From assembly GCF_052324685.1 (NCBI RefSeq), contig NW_027506902.1, positions 892,441 to 956,440 of the forward strand: a stretch of 64,000 nucleotides of DNA, in the 5' to 3' direction. Below are positions 35,900 to 47,600 of this stretch, piece after piece. Within the stretch, counting starts at the first letter, position 1. Every line of letters begins with the position of its first letter. The stretch comes from Brachyhypopomus gauderio. Its lineage: Eukaryota; Chordata; Actinopteri; Gymnotiformes; Hypopomidae. The position numbers and the translations under genes are program-made. The notes under the pieces were generated by a model. It did not search any database. It worked only from the letters and a program-made list of their open reading frames with translations, and was not told where the DNA came from.

Positions 35900-38630
35900 G
35901 ATTACTTTATTTAAACAACTACAAAACGACACCAGCACTGAACACGGGCAGCACAGTGCTGACACACACACCCATTCACAATGAACATCCCCAATACAGA
36001 TACCCAACACCAACACTTTAGTGAAGAAAAGTAGATCCCTTTAGCTATTTACATATTCTCATTTCTTTACATTAAAGAAACATGAACAGAAGGCACAGCT
36101 GGACTAAGCATGCCTGAAGTCAGTTATAAAAAAATACAAGTTTTAGTTCAGGACTACAGTGTATCAAAAAGGTTAAAGGTCATTTGACGATCACATTTGC
36201 CATAGCAACACTTTCACTAGGTGTATTACAGTATATATATTACTAGGGTTACTGGGTTAACTGTTACTCTGCTCCCAACAATTTGACAGTTAACAGTTTC
36301 ACTTTGCAAGTCTGTGTAAAATAATGTTACACAAATTTACTGTTACAAAGTCTGTGAAAATTATCATATGGGTTAAAGAAAGTGTGTTTCAGCCCATTCA
36401 TACTGAAGTCTTAAAATAACCATAAAGAATCTTGGTGGTGTCCTAGGTCATTCTTTAAAGTGCAACAGTGGCCCCTGGTGGCGCTGAAAAGTCACTGCAT
36501 AACCATCACGAACACACTCACTTACAGATATACATATTTACACTTTACCATTGCTGTTTGTGTTCTCTTTCCAATCATTGTGTGAGGCAGTTGTAAGTAA
36601 AGACGAAGACATTTCAAGGAACAGGTCACAGTACAGTATTGGTTGTCTTTTAAATGTAAATAAAATGCAGTTTAACCTCGTACTGATAACAGCAGTATGA
36701 ACAGGATCCAAGGCCCCTAGTTACTTTTTGCTTTTAAATTCACGTGGAGGACTTTTAATTTGTTAACATTTATTACCGACTTCTACAGAGCAAACTTGCC
36801 CTCTTTTTCCAAATGGCTGCCCTCCTACCCGTGAAATACTGAGACGAGAGACGAGCCTTTCCTGCTATCGACCTCCTGCATAACCAGCTATGAAGGATCA
36901 ACACTCTGGCCTGGCCCCTCTCACCACCCCGAATTCTCCCCTGCTATGGCTGTATCTCTTCAGCCCTGGACTACTATTACTGACCATCAAGAAATTTAGG
37001 ACTGAATAAGAATTACATAAGACATGTATATAAATACATACAAAGATGCAAATGATCATTCCCATCCTTTATTTGTTTATGTATCTCGCTACTTGTTATG
37101 GTGACCGGTGTCAGCCAGAGGAGGATGGGATCCCCCACCGAGTCTCATTTCCTCTCAAGTTTTCTTCCTCGTGCTCTTAGGGAGTTTTTCCTTGCCACTG
37201 TTGCCCTTGCCGTTTGCTCACTGGGGGACTTGGACACTTGTAAAGCTGTTTTGTGACAACTGTTGTAAAAAGTGCTATATAAATAAACTTTGATTTTATT
37301 GAATTTTGATATTTCGGTTGTTGGAAACAAGCTTGTGTTGCCTTCCCACAGCTCATCTCTGGTGACCCCACACGGGTCAAGCCACAAATCAGACCACCGC
37401 ATATGAGGATCTGATGTAAATAACGTGAGCAGGTCTGTGTCATTCTTTATCCAGCTCCTGAGATCTGATGAGCCTCCCTTTAGTACAAGGACTTGACTGA
37501 ATTAAGAAGGCTCTGCTCTTTTAATGTTAAAATTCAGCCAAAGTGGAAATGTTTTGCACATGTACCCAATATCCACAGGGAAAAGGAAGGAAACGTCCAT
37601 TTGAGATTAATATATTGGGTGATACAGCGTTGTTCATCTCAAAGACACCAGGGTTGCCAACTTTTGAAGATCGCTTGGAGTGAGATTTGAACCTGGCGGA
37701 GGTGGCGAACGCAAGTTGTCGACAGGGGGGGGGACACACCTTGTTGCTTGTGTCAGTATTCATCTAGATGTTTTCGTGATGGTTCCTCAGGACTGGGAGA
37801 AAACTTCAACACTTGTAGTTTTGTACAGGTGCTTCCTTCCTTTTGAGACACCCTGTAATTCAGCACGGCTGTAGAATTTCAGAATTATCGTAATGGTTTT
37901 GTTTCATGTCTATAATGAAATGTAATGAAGGAGTAATCTCTCATAAATAACTATTTAAATCGTTCTACTTGAACAGAAGAGCCCTCAACCGGAGTACATG
38001 TGCGGCTTGCCGAGTTCATGTGAAGCAGTCACTATGCTGGGGTTTAGCGATTACTCATTCATGACCTACTGACCTCTACAAATTAGCCTTGTACTCCATA
38101 ATATCAGACACAAATCACCCTTAGCTACCAGTTTCCGTGTTAATACGTTAAAATGTAAATAATGTTTGTTTATGTTATTTGAAATGACATACATTTGTTG
38201 TAAGTAGTGAAGCAGCAGGGTGAATGTGCTGGGAATCACAATATGGTATCATGTTGTTCTGCTAAATAAAAGCCCTCCACCGCATAAATGGTTAATGGAA
38301 ATTTTAAAAGAATTAAGATGATGGGTTTTACTACTGTGGATTCATGGGTAGAAGGTTGAGGCTGAAACAATTAAACTAAGGACTAGGAAATTAGGACTAG
38401 TTTGGGTTTTAGCTTTGCAGGTCAAATGAGCACTGAACCAGCAGTGTCTCAACCCACCAATCACATAATGTACTAATTTACATAAGAGTGCTTAGCTCCG
38501 CCTACATCTACACCACCTACCCCTTCCACCAGCTTGTGCGGTCTACACACACGCACGCACGTTTTCTGTTTGAAAGAGTGATGGACTGCCAAGAGTTTGT
38601 TTCGGTTGTGCCATCTTCTCTGCCATCTCT
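35900..38630 (-). other. ddr1: Probable DDR1 3' UTR, containing an L2 fragment
   Basis: Downstream of the DDR1 stop (38631-38633, minus strand) the first convincing minus-strand AATAAA facing FLOT1 is near 35906-35911. It lies only about 40 bp from the FLOT1 signal. If it is used, the DDR1 3' UTR is about 2.7 kb. A non-UTR explanation (plain intergenic DNA) is possible. Confidence 0.35.
36780..37312 (+). mobile_element. L2-type LINE 3' end
   Basis: The segment ends with the L2 tail GTTGTAAAAAGTGCTATATA then AATAAACTTTGATTTTATT, preceded by TTAGGGAGTTTTTCCTTGCC. This is the same tail seen in reverse at 18136 and 59795. No ORF2 remains. Confidence 0.75.
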
Positions 38631-39010
38631 CTACACCATGTTCATGGCGTCCTCCGTCAGGAAGGAGTAAATGTGTGTGAAAGAGGGGCGGAGTTTACAG
38701 TCTCTGTTCCAGCAGCTTAACATCAGCTCATACAAGCCCTGCGGACACACGGCCGGCCGAGCCAGATAGACCTAACACAGAGAGAGAGAGAGGGGGAGAA
38801 TTGAAGCGTTTGTGGGGGTGTGTGTATGTGTGTGTGTGTGTTTAAATGTGCTTACCTGTCTCCCCTGGTCTCGGAAGAACTCCCCCGCATTGTCGATGAC
38901 CTGTTCGTCAGTCATGTGACTGTAGGGCTGCTCCTGACACACACTTAGCATCTCCCACAGAGTCACCCCAAACGCCCACACATCACTGGCCGTGGTGAAC
39001 TTCCCCTGAG

Positions 39011-39069
<59 letters not shown>

Positions 39070-41080
39070 GCAACAGTAAATAAGACCAGCTTCAAGACAG
39101 GAGACACAAATCTCAGCTGCACATGCTCCAAGCACTCCCTCCCTCCCCCCCCTGTGGCGCGGCCCCCCCACCCACCATGAGAATGCACTCCCAGGCCATC
39201 CAGCGGATGGGCAGCACCGCCCGGCCCTGGATGCGGTAGTAGTCTCCGGCGTAGAGGTTGCGGCTCATGCCAAAGTCGGCGATCTTGATGTGGCGCTCCT
39301 CGCCCTCGGCCCGCTCCCCCCCCACCAGGCAGTTCCTCGTGGCCAGGTCCCGGTGCACGAAGTTCAGCGCAGACAGGAACTTCATTCCTGACGCGATCTG
39401 ACTCGCCATGGAGATCAGTGCGGGGTAGCTACGGCACACGGAACGTAACGCTGTGATTGGCTGAAACGTCTCCACGAGGCTACGTGCATGGGTGTCTGCG
39501 TGTACGCATGCGTGTGTGCACCTGATGGTCGCCGTGGTGTGCTGCGGTCCGGTCTTGTCCAGCAGGACTCTCTGTGAGAGGTACTGGTTCAGGTCGCCGC
39601 TCTCCATGTACTCGGTGACCATGCAGAGTGGGTCGCTGCTCACACACACACCCAGCAGCTGGATGATGTTGGGGTCCTTCAGACGAGACAAGATCTTCAC
39701 CTCCTTCAGAAAGTCGTTCCTGCGGAGTGGGCGGAGTAGGACGGTGTCAGTGGCGGGCGGAGCAGACACTCGCTGTGCTTACCGACGCTGTGCGGCTGGG
39801 ACCTGTGGAAGCAGAGGCCTCGCTGACCTGGCGTTTTTTGAAGCGTCTGGCCGCAGTATCTTCACGGCCACCAATAGAGGGCGCCCTTTCCTCACATTGA
39901 AGGGGAACTCCAGGTTGGGTAGGTCTTGAGGGTTTTCAATTTCACACAAGTGAACCTTAGAAGAATAAAAAAAACATTGCTCTAAGGAGCCATCTGCACT
40001 GATCTGATCTCAAATTGTTGAGTGGCATCTTTGAATGAAAGCAAATGTCGGCGTGAGTGGGACGTCTACCTCTCCAAACTGGCCCTCTCCAAGTTTCTCT
40101 TTGAAGATGAGCCTCTCCCGGGGGAGTTCTGGAAGAGGCAGGCAGTCAGTAGGCGTGGCCGAGAGGGCGGGGACGGCGTAGGTGTTGTTACCACTTACAC
40201 CTTGCAGGCTGATGATGTCTGCTTCAGCATAATGAGGCACACTGGCCCCGCCCCCTGAGGCTTCTGCATAATGGCTTCCTGACAGAAGAGGAGGAGGAGC
40301 CCCAGGGTATGGGGGCGGTCCCTCTTGAATGGGCAGAGCTTTACTGTCTACATCTATTCCACATGCTGTGAAATAAGACACAATGGACATTTTTAAAAAG
40401 CTAAAGGAATGCAGAATCCAACTTGCGTCAACATTTTACTCTGACAATGACCTCCTTTGTTACATTATTTAAATGACAATTATTGTTCAAGCATGCATTT
40501 CAACACAACACACACTGGAGCGTGCTGGTCCATGCTTGGCATGCAGAAAGCTGTCGTTGCTGGGGGGCTTTTGCCCCCCCCATTACGGGTGACATGGTGC
40601 ATGTTCTATTTAACCTGTGACCCTGAGATCTTCATCCATTTAGAGCCCAGCATGGTTAATTCATCTGGGAATTGTTTAAGTAACTCTGTCCCAAAGTCCA
40701 TCTTCCTTCTGTCTAGAACCCTGGAAGTGTCCACACGCTTGTTTCCCACCTGCCCTCTCTCCCTCTGAAACTCCATCTGTTTCTCAGTTCTTCCATTAGC
40801 GTGTGAGCAGAGAGACACCCCGCTCTTACCCTGGGGCAGGTTTTGGGGCTTTTCTGCTTCCCTGGGGCACTTTGGCTGCTTGTGGTGGCTGAGTCTCAGG
40901 TCAGACAGGAGGAGGTGATAAGCTGGGTTGTTTAACAGCAAGGCTGGTCAGACACACACACACACCCCAGAATGCCACATTGCACAAAACACGACAACAC
41001 AAAACTCAATGCAAAAACACAGATAAACAAATGAATTTAAAAGATCATGATGCAATCCAGTAAAAAGCAAATACAATGAG

Positions 41081-41129
<49 letters not shown>

Positions 41130-41619
41130 GAAGGTTAGGGGCAGAGTGAGAGGGTCACACATGAGATGCAGCACCAGCAGAACAGAGCAGGCAGGTTATT
41201 GTTCCTCACACTGCAGGCAGTTAATCGATATTTCATCAGCAGCATGAGTGAATCGACAGAGGAACGGTCATTTGTACTGAGAGGCTCAAGGATTTTCAAA
41301 GCAATATCATATTGAACGTTCGGTATATCAAGTAATGCCAGCATCTGCTGAACAGAGTGTGTGTAATTGTGTGTGTGTGTGTGTGTGTGTGTACCTGCCA
41401 GGAATTCCGAGCATACACTCTCCCTCCACTGTTCTCCCTCACACTCTCTCCAGGACAGTGGGTCTTTGTGTTGACTGGTCAAGTGCTTTATCTGATGTTA
41501 CTTTGGCTCTGTGCTGTTTTCTACACACTAAACTGAGACCGCCTGTGCCATTGATCTGAAACCACCGCCAGATCAACTTTTGTGCAACAATTCCTATCCA
41601 CTTCCAATAACTGTGTGTG

Positions 41620-41672
<53 letters not shown>

Positions 41673-44600
41673 ACTCACTCGAGCTGTCACAGTGCTCTCT
41701 CGGGTGGAGCATGGTGCTGGGCTCCTGGTACTCTGCGTCTCGGTCGTCAGGGAAAGTGTGTATGCGCTGGTACCGGCTGGAGTACGTGTGTGTGTTTGTG
41801 TTATTGATCACCACGTTGTCGGACGGGACCGAGAGATGAACCCGCAGCTCATCGCTCGACAAGCTTCCCTGGGCCTGAAAACACACACGCACACACAGTC
41901 TACATTTATGACTGAAGGCAACACGGTTGTCTAGGAAACCCCGTTTGCCACTCCCTCACCTTGCCAAGCAGCTTCTTCCAGTACTGCCTCCACAGAATGA
42001 CAACTATGACCGCCAACAGCAGCAAGATTATGCCCACCAGGCAGCCAATCAGAATGGCAGTGTTGCTACTGTCGTCCTTAGCAACAGGTAATCCCGCCCT
42101 TGGGGTGATGGCAACAAACTCCTCACCTACAAGAACAGAAAGTAAATAAATAAATAAACAAAGAGAGATAGACCAGGGGGGTATACCACGAAGCGGGTTA
42201 AGCGGGAAAACCGGGTAAGTTAACTCAGAACTCACGGAAACTCGAGGTTTTCCGTTCCAGAAACCAAGCTTAAAGAGAACCTGAGTCAGTTACTATAGCA
42301 ACTTATGCTCTGAAGCTAACCTGCTCGCTGGCAGGTTAACTTGGACCTGAACCAGAGTTAAAAACAAGTCATCATGACGTGTCCTTTCCTCGAGGATCAT
42401 GTGGATATTGAAGCTCAGTTTATTCATCGAGCTCTTCGTCGGGAACGCCTTATGAAACCCCGAATAGACATAGGCCTATCATTTTCGGATTATTTTTTAA
42501 TGAATCGTTATCGTTTTTCAGCACAATCCATTATTTACATCAATAAAATTATTAAGCGTCACATTTCAAATATTACACATCGCGGATCAGTCCTAAATTC
42601 TCTCCAGATTGTTATACATCGCTCTTCGTTTTTTGCTAGTGGAAGTTTTTTTTATAGTGTAGGAGATGCAGGATCTGTCAGCAAAGCTACTGTATGTCGG
42701 TCTGTCCGAAAACTATGTCTGGCATTAAATTGACTAGTGCCCAGTTTTGTGGTGTTTCCTGGGCATAAGCCAGTTATGGACATCAAAGATGAATTCCACA
42801 GCATCGTTGGTTTGTCATTAATTCAGACGGACAATAAAGAAATTAAGCAAAGGAGAAGCAGTATATAACAAACTTCATTCCATTTACATTTTAAGGATTT
42901 CCTAGAGTGATTGGCTGCATTGATGGAACCTACATATGCTACCTATTCCAGCACCATTAGAACATGAAGGCGATTACATAAACAGAAAATCCATCCATGT
43001 ACAGGTGTACATGTACAGGTACTAACCTTTATAATACTTAATGAATAATGTACTTAACTCTAATGGTAACAAAAATCAGCCACTTTCCCTCAAACTGGAC
43101 ATATATAGACTTACCTCCCCCTGACTATCTCAGATTTGCCACCAGTCCAGAGACCAGTCCACCAGCCCTTTGGCACCATGCACTTTATCCATGTCCCATT
43201 TACCTACCTCACACCCACTCACACACACTATACATACTGTACGTATATTTTTATATTTCATACCTTATACTGTTATCTATTTTACATTTTTTTTACCTTG
43301 TTTATTTAATGTCTATTGCCTGGCTTGCACCATGACCGTCTTGCACTATGTTGTCCTGCACCATGTTGTATGTAATTGCTGCTGTGATACTTTGTAGTAT
43401 GTAATTGCACTGAAGTCTAGCCCAAAAGTGTTTCGTTGTGCTGTACAACCCTGTTTCAGCATACTGACAATAAAGTTGAATTGAACTGACCGTTCTCCCC
43501 ATCAAGATCATATGTGATGCTTCCCACCTCATCACAAATGTTGAAACCAGATGGCCAGGATCCGTGTATGATTCCACACTGTACAACAAATCTGAATAGA
43601 GTAGCCCAAAGTAGGCCTGACGTAGTTATGCTAGTTATTCACATGCAGTGTAATAGTTAAATCATTGCAAACCCTAGTGTGATTATAGGACATGACGGCC
43701 TCCTTCATGGAGACAGAGGGTATCCCTGCCTGTCCTAGGCCTACCTTATGACTCCCTATTCAGATCCTGCACCTGGACCACAGTCCCGCTACAATCAGGC
43801 CCACAGCAAAACCAGGGCAAGAATTTAAATGACCCTAGGAATCCTTGAGGCCAGGTTCCAGTGCCTGAAGAGGCTCAGAGTTACCCCTGATAGGGTGTGC
43901 CACATAATAATGGCATATGTAGTATTACACAACATTGCAACCATCCAGGAAGAGTGACAGCCTACCATCTCTGACATGCCCACAGATGAGGAACCTTACA
44001 TGCATGTGGGTGACAACAGAGATGGTGGAGTTGTCAGAGACTCCATCTGCAATCACTGCTTTCCACATTAAATCATGCACCACCACCCACCCCACCATCC
44101 ACCCTGTAACCTTTTAATATACATTACAGTCAAATTCACTGTTATGTTTCCTGTAAATAAATATATTTTAGAATATATTTTAAGAATAAGATATAGTTAT
44201 GTACAGCCATACCACTTTGTACAATATTCTTATACTTCATTTTTATCTGATGCCATGTGTGTTTCACACCACTCAGATTAGACCTGGAATTAGTAAGTGT
44301 TCAATTAAAAAAATATTTAAAAACTCAATACAGTATTATAAAGGTGGAGAAAATAATAATATAATCGCACCCTTCTGCTAAATATAAAAATATCATTTTC
44401 ACTCACGCATTAACTCTGTTGGCAATTTTTTGACATGCTGACTGCCTTTCTCTAGCAGCTACCGCAGTATTACATTTACGTTTAATAATATCTATATATT
44501 CTGCATACGCAGTCATTAATACTTCAAACTACAGTGGTATGAAATACGATGCTCGGCTGATTTTCGTGTTTAAGTCAATGATAAATCCTATTTATCTGCG

Positions 44601-47600
44601 TTCCATTAAGAATGCCTTTCATAGTTACGCGTGAACGCGCTTCTGTCTGGGTCAACCTACTCAGTTGAGCGACCCTGATTACTTTAACTCCGATCAGCTG
44701 TTTTGGAACCGAAAACTCTGAGTATGTCAGATCGGGGTAAGACAACTCAGAGTTCAGGGTTAAGTTTAGAGTTTGTTAAACCCGCTTTCTGGAATACCCC
44801 CCAGGGCCAGAGTGGGTGTGATGCATGTCCCGGCCCAAACTAAGATTAACATGGGCCAGCCCAATGTTATTTGCCCTTGAAGACTCGGCCAATCAGCAGT
44901 TTTAGTGAGAAGGGTAATGCTGCAGGCTGGAGCCCCGGTGGGCGTGGGAAAAGGGCGGAGCATGTGTCAATCATTTTTTACTGCAGCCAATCATCTTAAC
45001 AGATCTGCCAAAAGAAGGCGGAAACTGCACGGTGAAGTTCTTTAAACAGAAGTATATGCTGCTCTTACACAAAAGTAGTTGAATAAAAACATTAGAAGAG
45101 CCATGACTTTAGACATTTTTTTACTGCAACCAATGGCGTTTACGTCCTCTCCTACACAGCAAAAACTGGAGTGTTAAATTTTCAGAGTTAAACATTTCCG
45201 AGTTAATTTTCACTCCCAAAGAGTAATTTTAGCACTGTTAGATTTAACACTAGAAGTGCCAAAGCGCCGGTAATTTAACCGCTGTGACAAGCGCGAATGG
45301 TAACCTACTTATCAAGTCAATATCTCAAAGAAATTACTACAGTAAAAAATGATTGACAGCTAACTCTGGCTGATAATTAGCTTAATAAAAATTGATTGAC
45401 AACGAAAGTCTAGTATCTGATTGGCTGCAATCAAAAATGATTGACACATGCTCCGCCCTTTACTCACGCCCACCGGGGCTACGGCCTGCAGCATTACATA
45501 TATGGTTTTAGTTATTATCCAACTGCGTCACTATGACAACACAGCATATGACGTCACAATGCAGGAGACCCTATAAAAGTCGCCACACAGCATTTAAACC
45601 ACAGATGCTTTAATCATCACTGCGGTTGAAGGACTACAGGATTTCATTGTGCGAGTAAAGGAGAGTGATTCCAAGTGATCATGAGTAAACAAATGAGGAG
45701 GGTAAGTTGATGTTCCTTTGAGCTGGTTTCATAATCTCACTTTAGTCCGAGTAAATTAACTTCTCAGTCTATTTATTGAAAATTCCATTCCACGTCGAGA
45801 CAGTTCTCTAAAGTTGCTTTGTAGCAACAGTGATTTAAGCAATAGTACACGAGAGGGAGTTTATTATCGCGGATAACATCACGGCTGTGATTTGGTTGTA
45901 GACACTAGACCAGGGGTGGCCAATCCGCCAGAGATTTTTTTTGTTGACGGGGTGGCGAGTGTAAATTGTTGACGGGGGTGTAATGGACAAAAAATAACTA
46001 TTATATCGCGATCGATGGATCGCCAGTAGTTGGCGAATTAGTAACTCGTGTGAGCGTGTGAAGACAGTCAAATGCGTGTTTTCCACTACGCCGGTTTTAA
46101 AAGTATTAGCGGCTCGCTAGGCTTGTAAACAAACCGCGCACCACGAAGGTGTAGCAGTGTGTCGCCCTCAGAGCTGATGAGGTAACCGGTGAGAGTTCGG
46201 ACCGGCTGGGGAACCGCATGAAACCAGGCAAAGAGCCGCAGGTTGGCCACTCCTGCACTAGACATTGCCTCCCGCTCCCGCCAAAAAATTGATTTTTGTT
46301 TTAATCCCGCACCCGCCCGCTACATACACATTTCTGTCGCCCCCGCCCTCAATCCTAATATGAATTGAATTAATTAAATTTAGTGCTTGAAATATTCTTA
46401 TGTATTAATTAAAACAGCCATATAGCGATGGATCGCGCTGTCCCATTTCTTACCACAGTCCAAACACATGCCGTCAGGTGACGTACACCAACACTTTCTG
46501 CACGCTCTCACGCCACACATCCGATTTCTCACGCCGAAAAAAAAATCTAGTTTATTTACCTCTGATCCATATCTATGATTCAATGAGTTACTAGTTCGCT
46601 CTGACGCCATTATATCTGGCGAGCAATCGATCGCGATATAATACTTAATTTGTGTCCAATTTACGCTCGCCACCCCCGCCAAGGTTCTAATCTCTCTCCA
46701 AGTGATCTTGAAAAGTCAGTCAAGAGCCAGTCCGTACAGTCGACCTAATCGTTTTTGTGGTAATTGTAGGTTCAGAATTTGATGTAAGTGTGGAGTCACA
46801 CTCTTTTCTGAGTCTGTCCAAACTGGCTGCAGGTCAAACGTTATGTTAAAGGCATCCATTTGATTAATTTTTGCATGTTGTTTAAGCACAGATACGAAAA
46901 TGTCTTGTGTGTGTATATGCCGTTGCTTGGCAACGCGTCCGCAGTGATACAGATTTAGAAGATTGAAGATGTGTAACCAATTAATATTGGTTATTAACCA
47001 TCTGAGGTCATTATTAAGATCGATTAATATTCTCTCCTTGAGAGTCCAGCGGGGTTGAAAAAAAAAATCAAAATTATAAAATGTTCGTATTCCCCATATC
47101 CTGTCTGAGCGGATGTGCGCAGCCTGTATTATCTTCACAGAAAAGGGTAGCATTCTACAACGTGCTTAACGCATAATGTAGCCTACTTTAAGATAGAAGG
47201 GCTGTATAACACGCATGGTTTTATTTAGAAATACACATTAGAAAGCAATACATAGGCCTAGCTCATGAACATATCGCTAATTAATGATTGTGAAGTATTC
47301 AGTGCAGTTTCCGAAATTCAATTGTGGCGTGGAATTACGTTATTTGTTGGTCTTTAGGGTATCACACATCTTAACATAAGGCTGCTACTGGCCCACTACT
47401 AAACTTTAAAAATTCTTATGCACAACATTTTCTTTATTCCGTATGGAAGCCCAATCCCGCCACCTAAAATAAAAAAAAACAGCACATATATATATTTTCT
47501 CATTATTAAGTAAATTGATACCTCATTATTTTGAGATACTAAGTCATTATTTTGAGATACTAAGTCATTATTTCGAGATAGTATCTCGAAATAACGACTG

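Noticed and set aside
35000..38600. IER3 expected near FLOT1 in mammals
   Set aside because: No IER3-like coding sequence was seen between FLOT1 and DDR1. Absence by eye is not proof.
42374..42733. Possible domesticated HARBI1 gene
   Set aside because: The transposase is broken by stops, frame changes and a retrotransposon insertion, and it lies within recognisable terminal inverted repeats.
46398..46682. Minus-strand ORF with cysteine cluster ([15 protein letters not shown]), possible zinc finger
   Set aside because: It lies in a transposon mosaic shared with 17067-17179 and 45911-46255. The spacing of cysteines fits no known finger.
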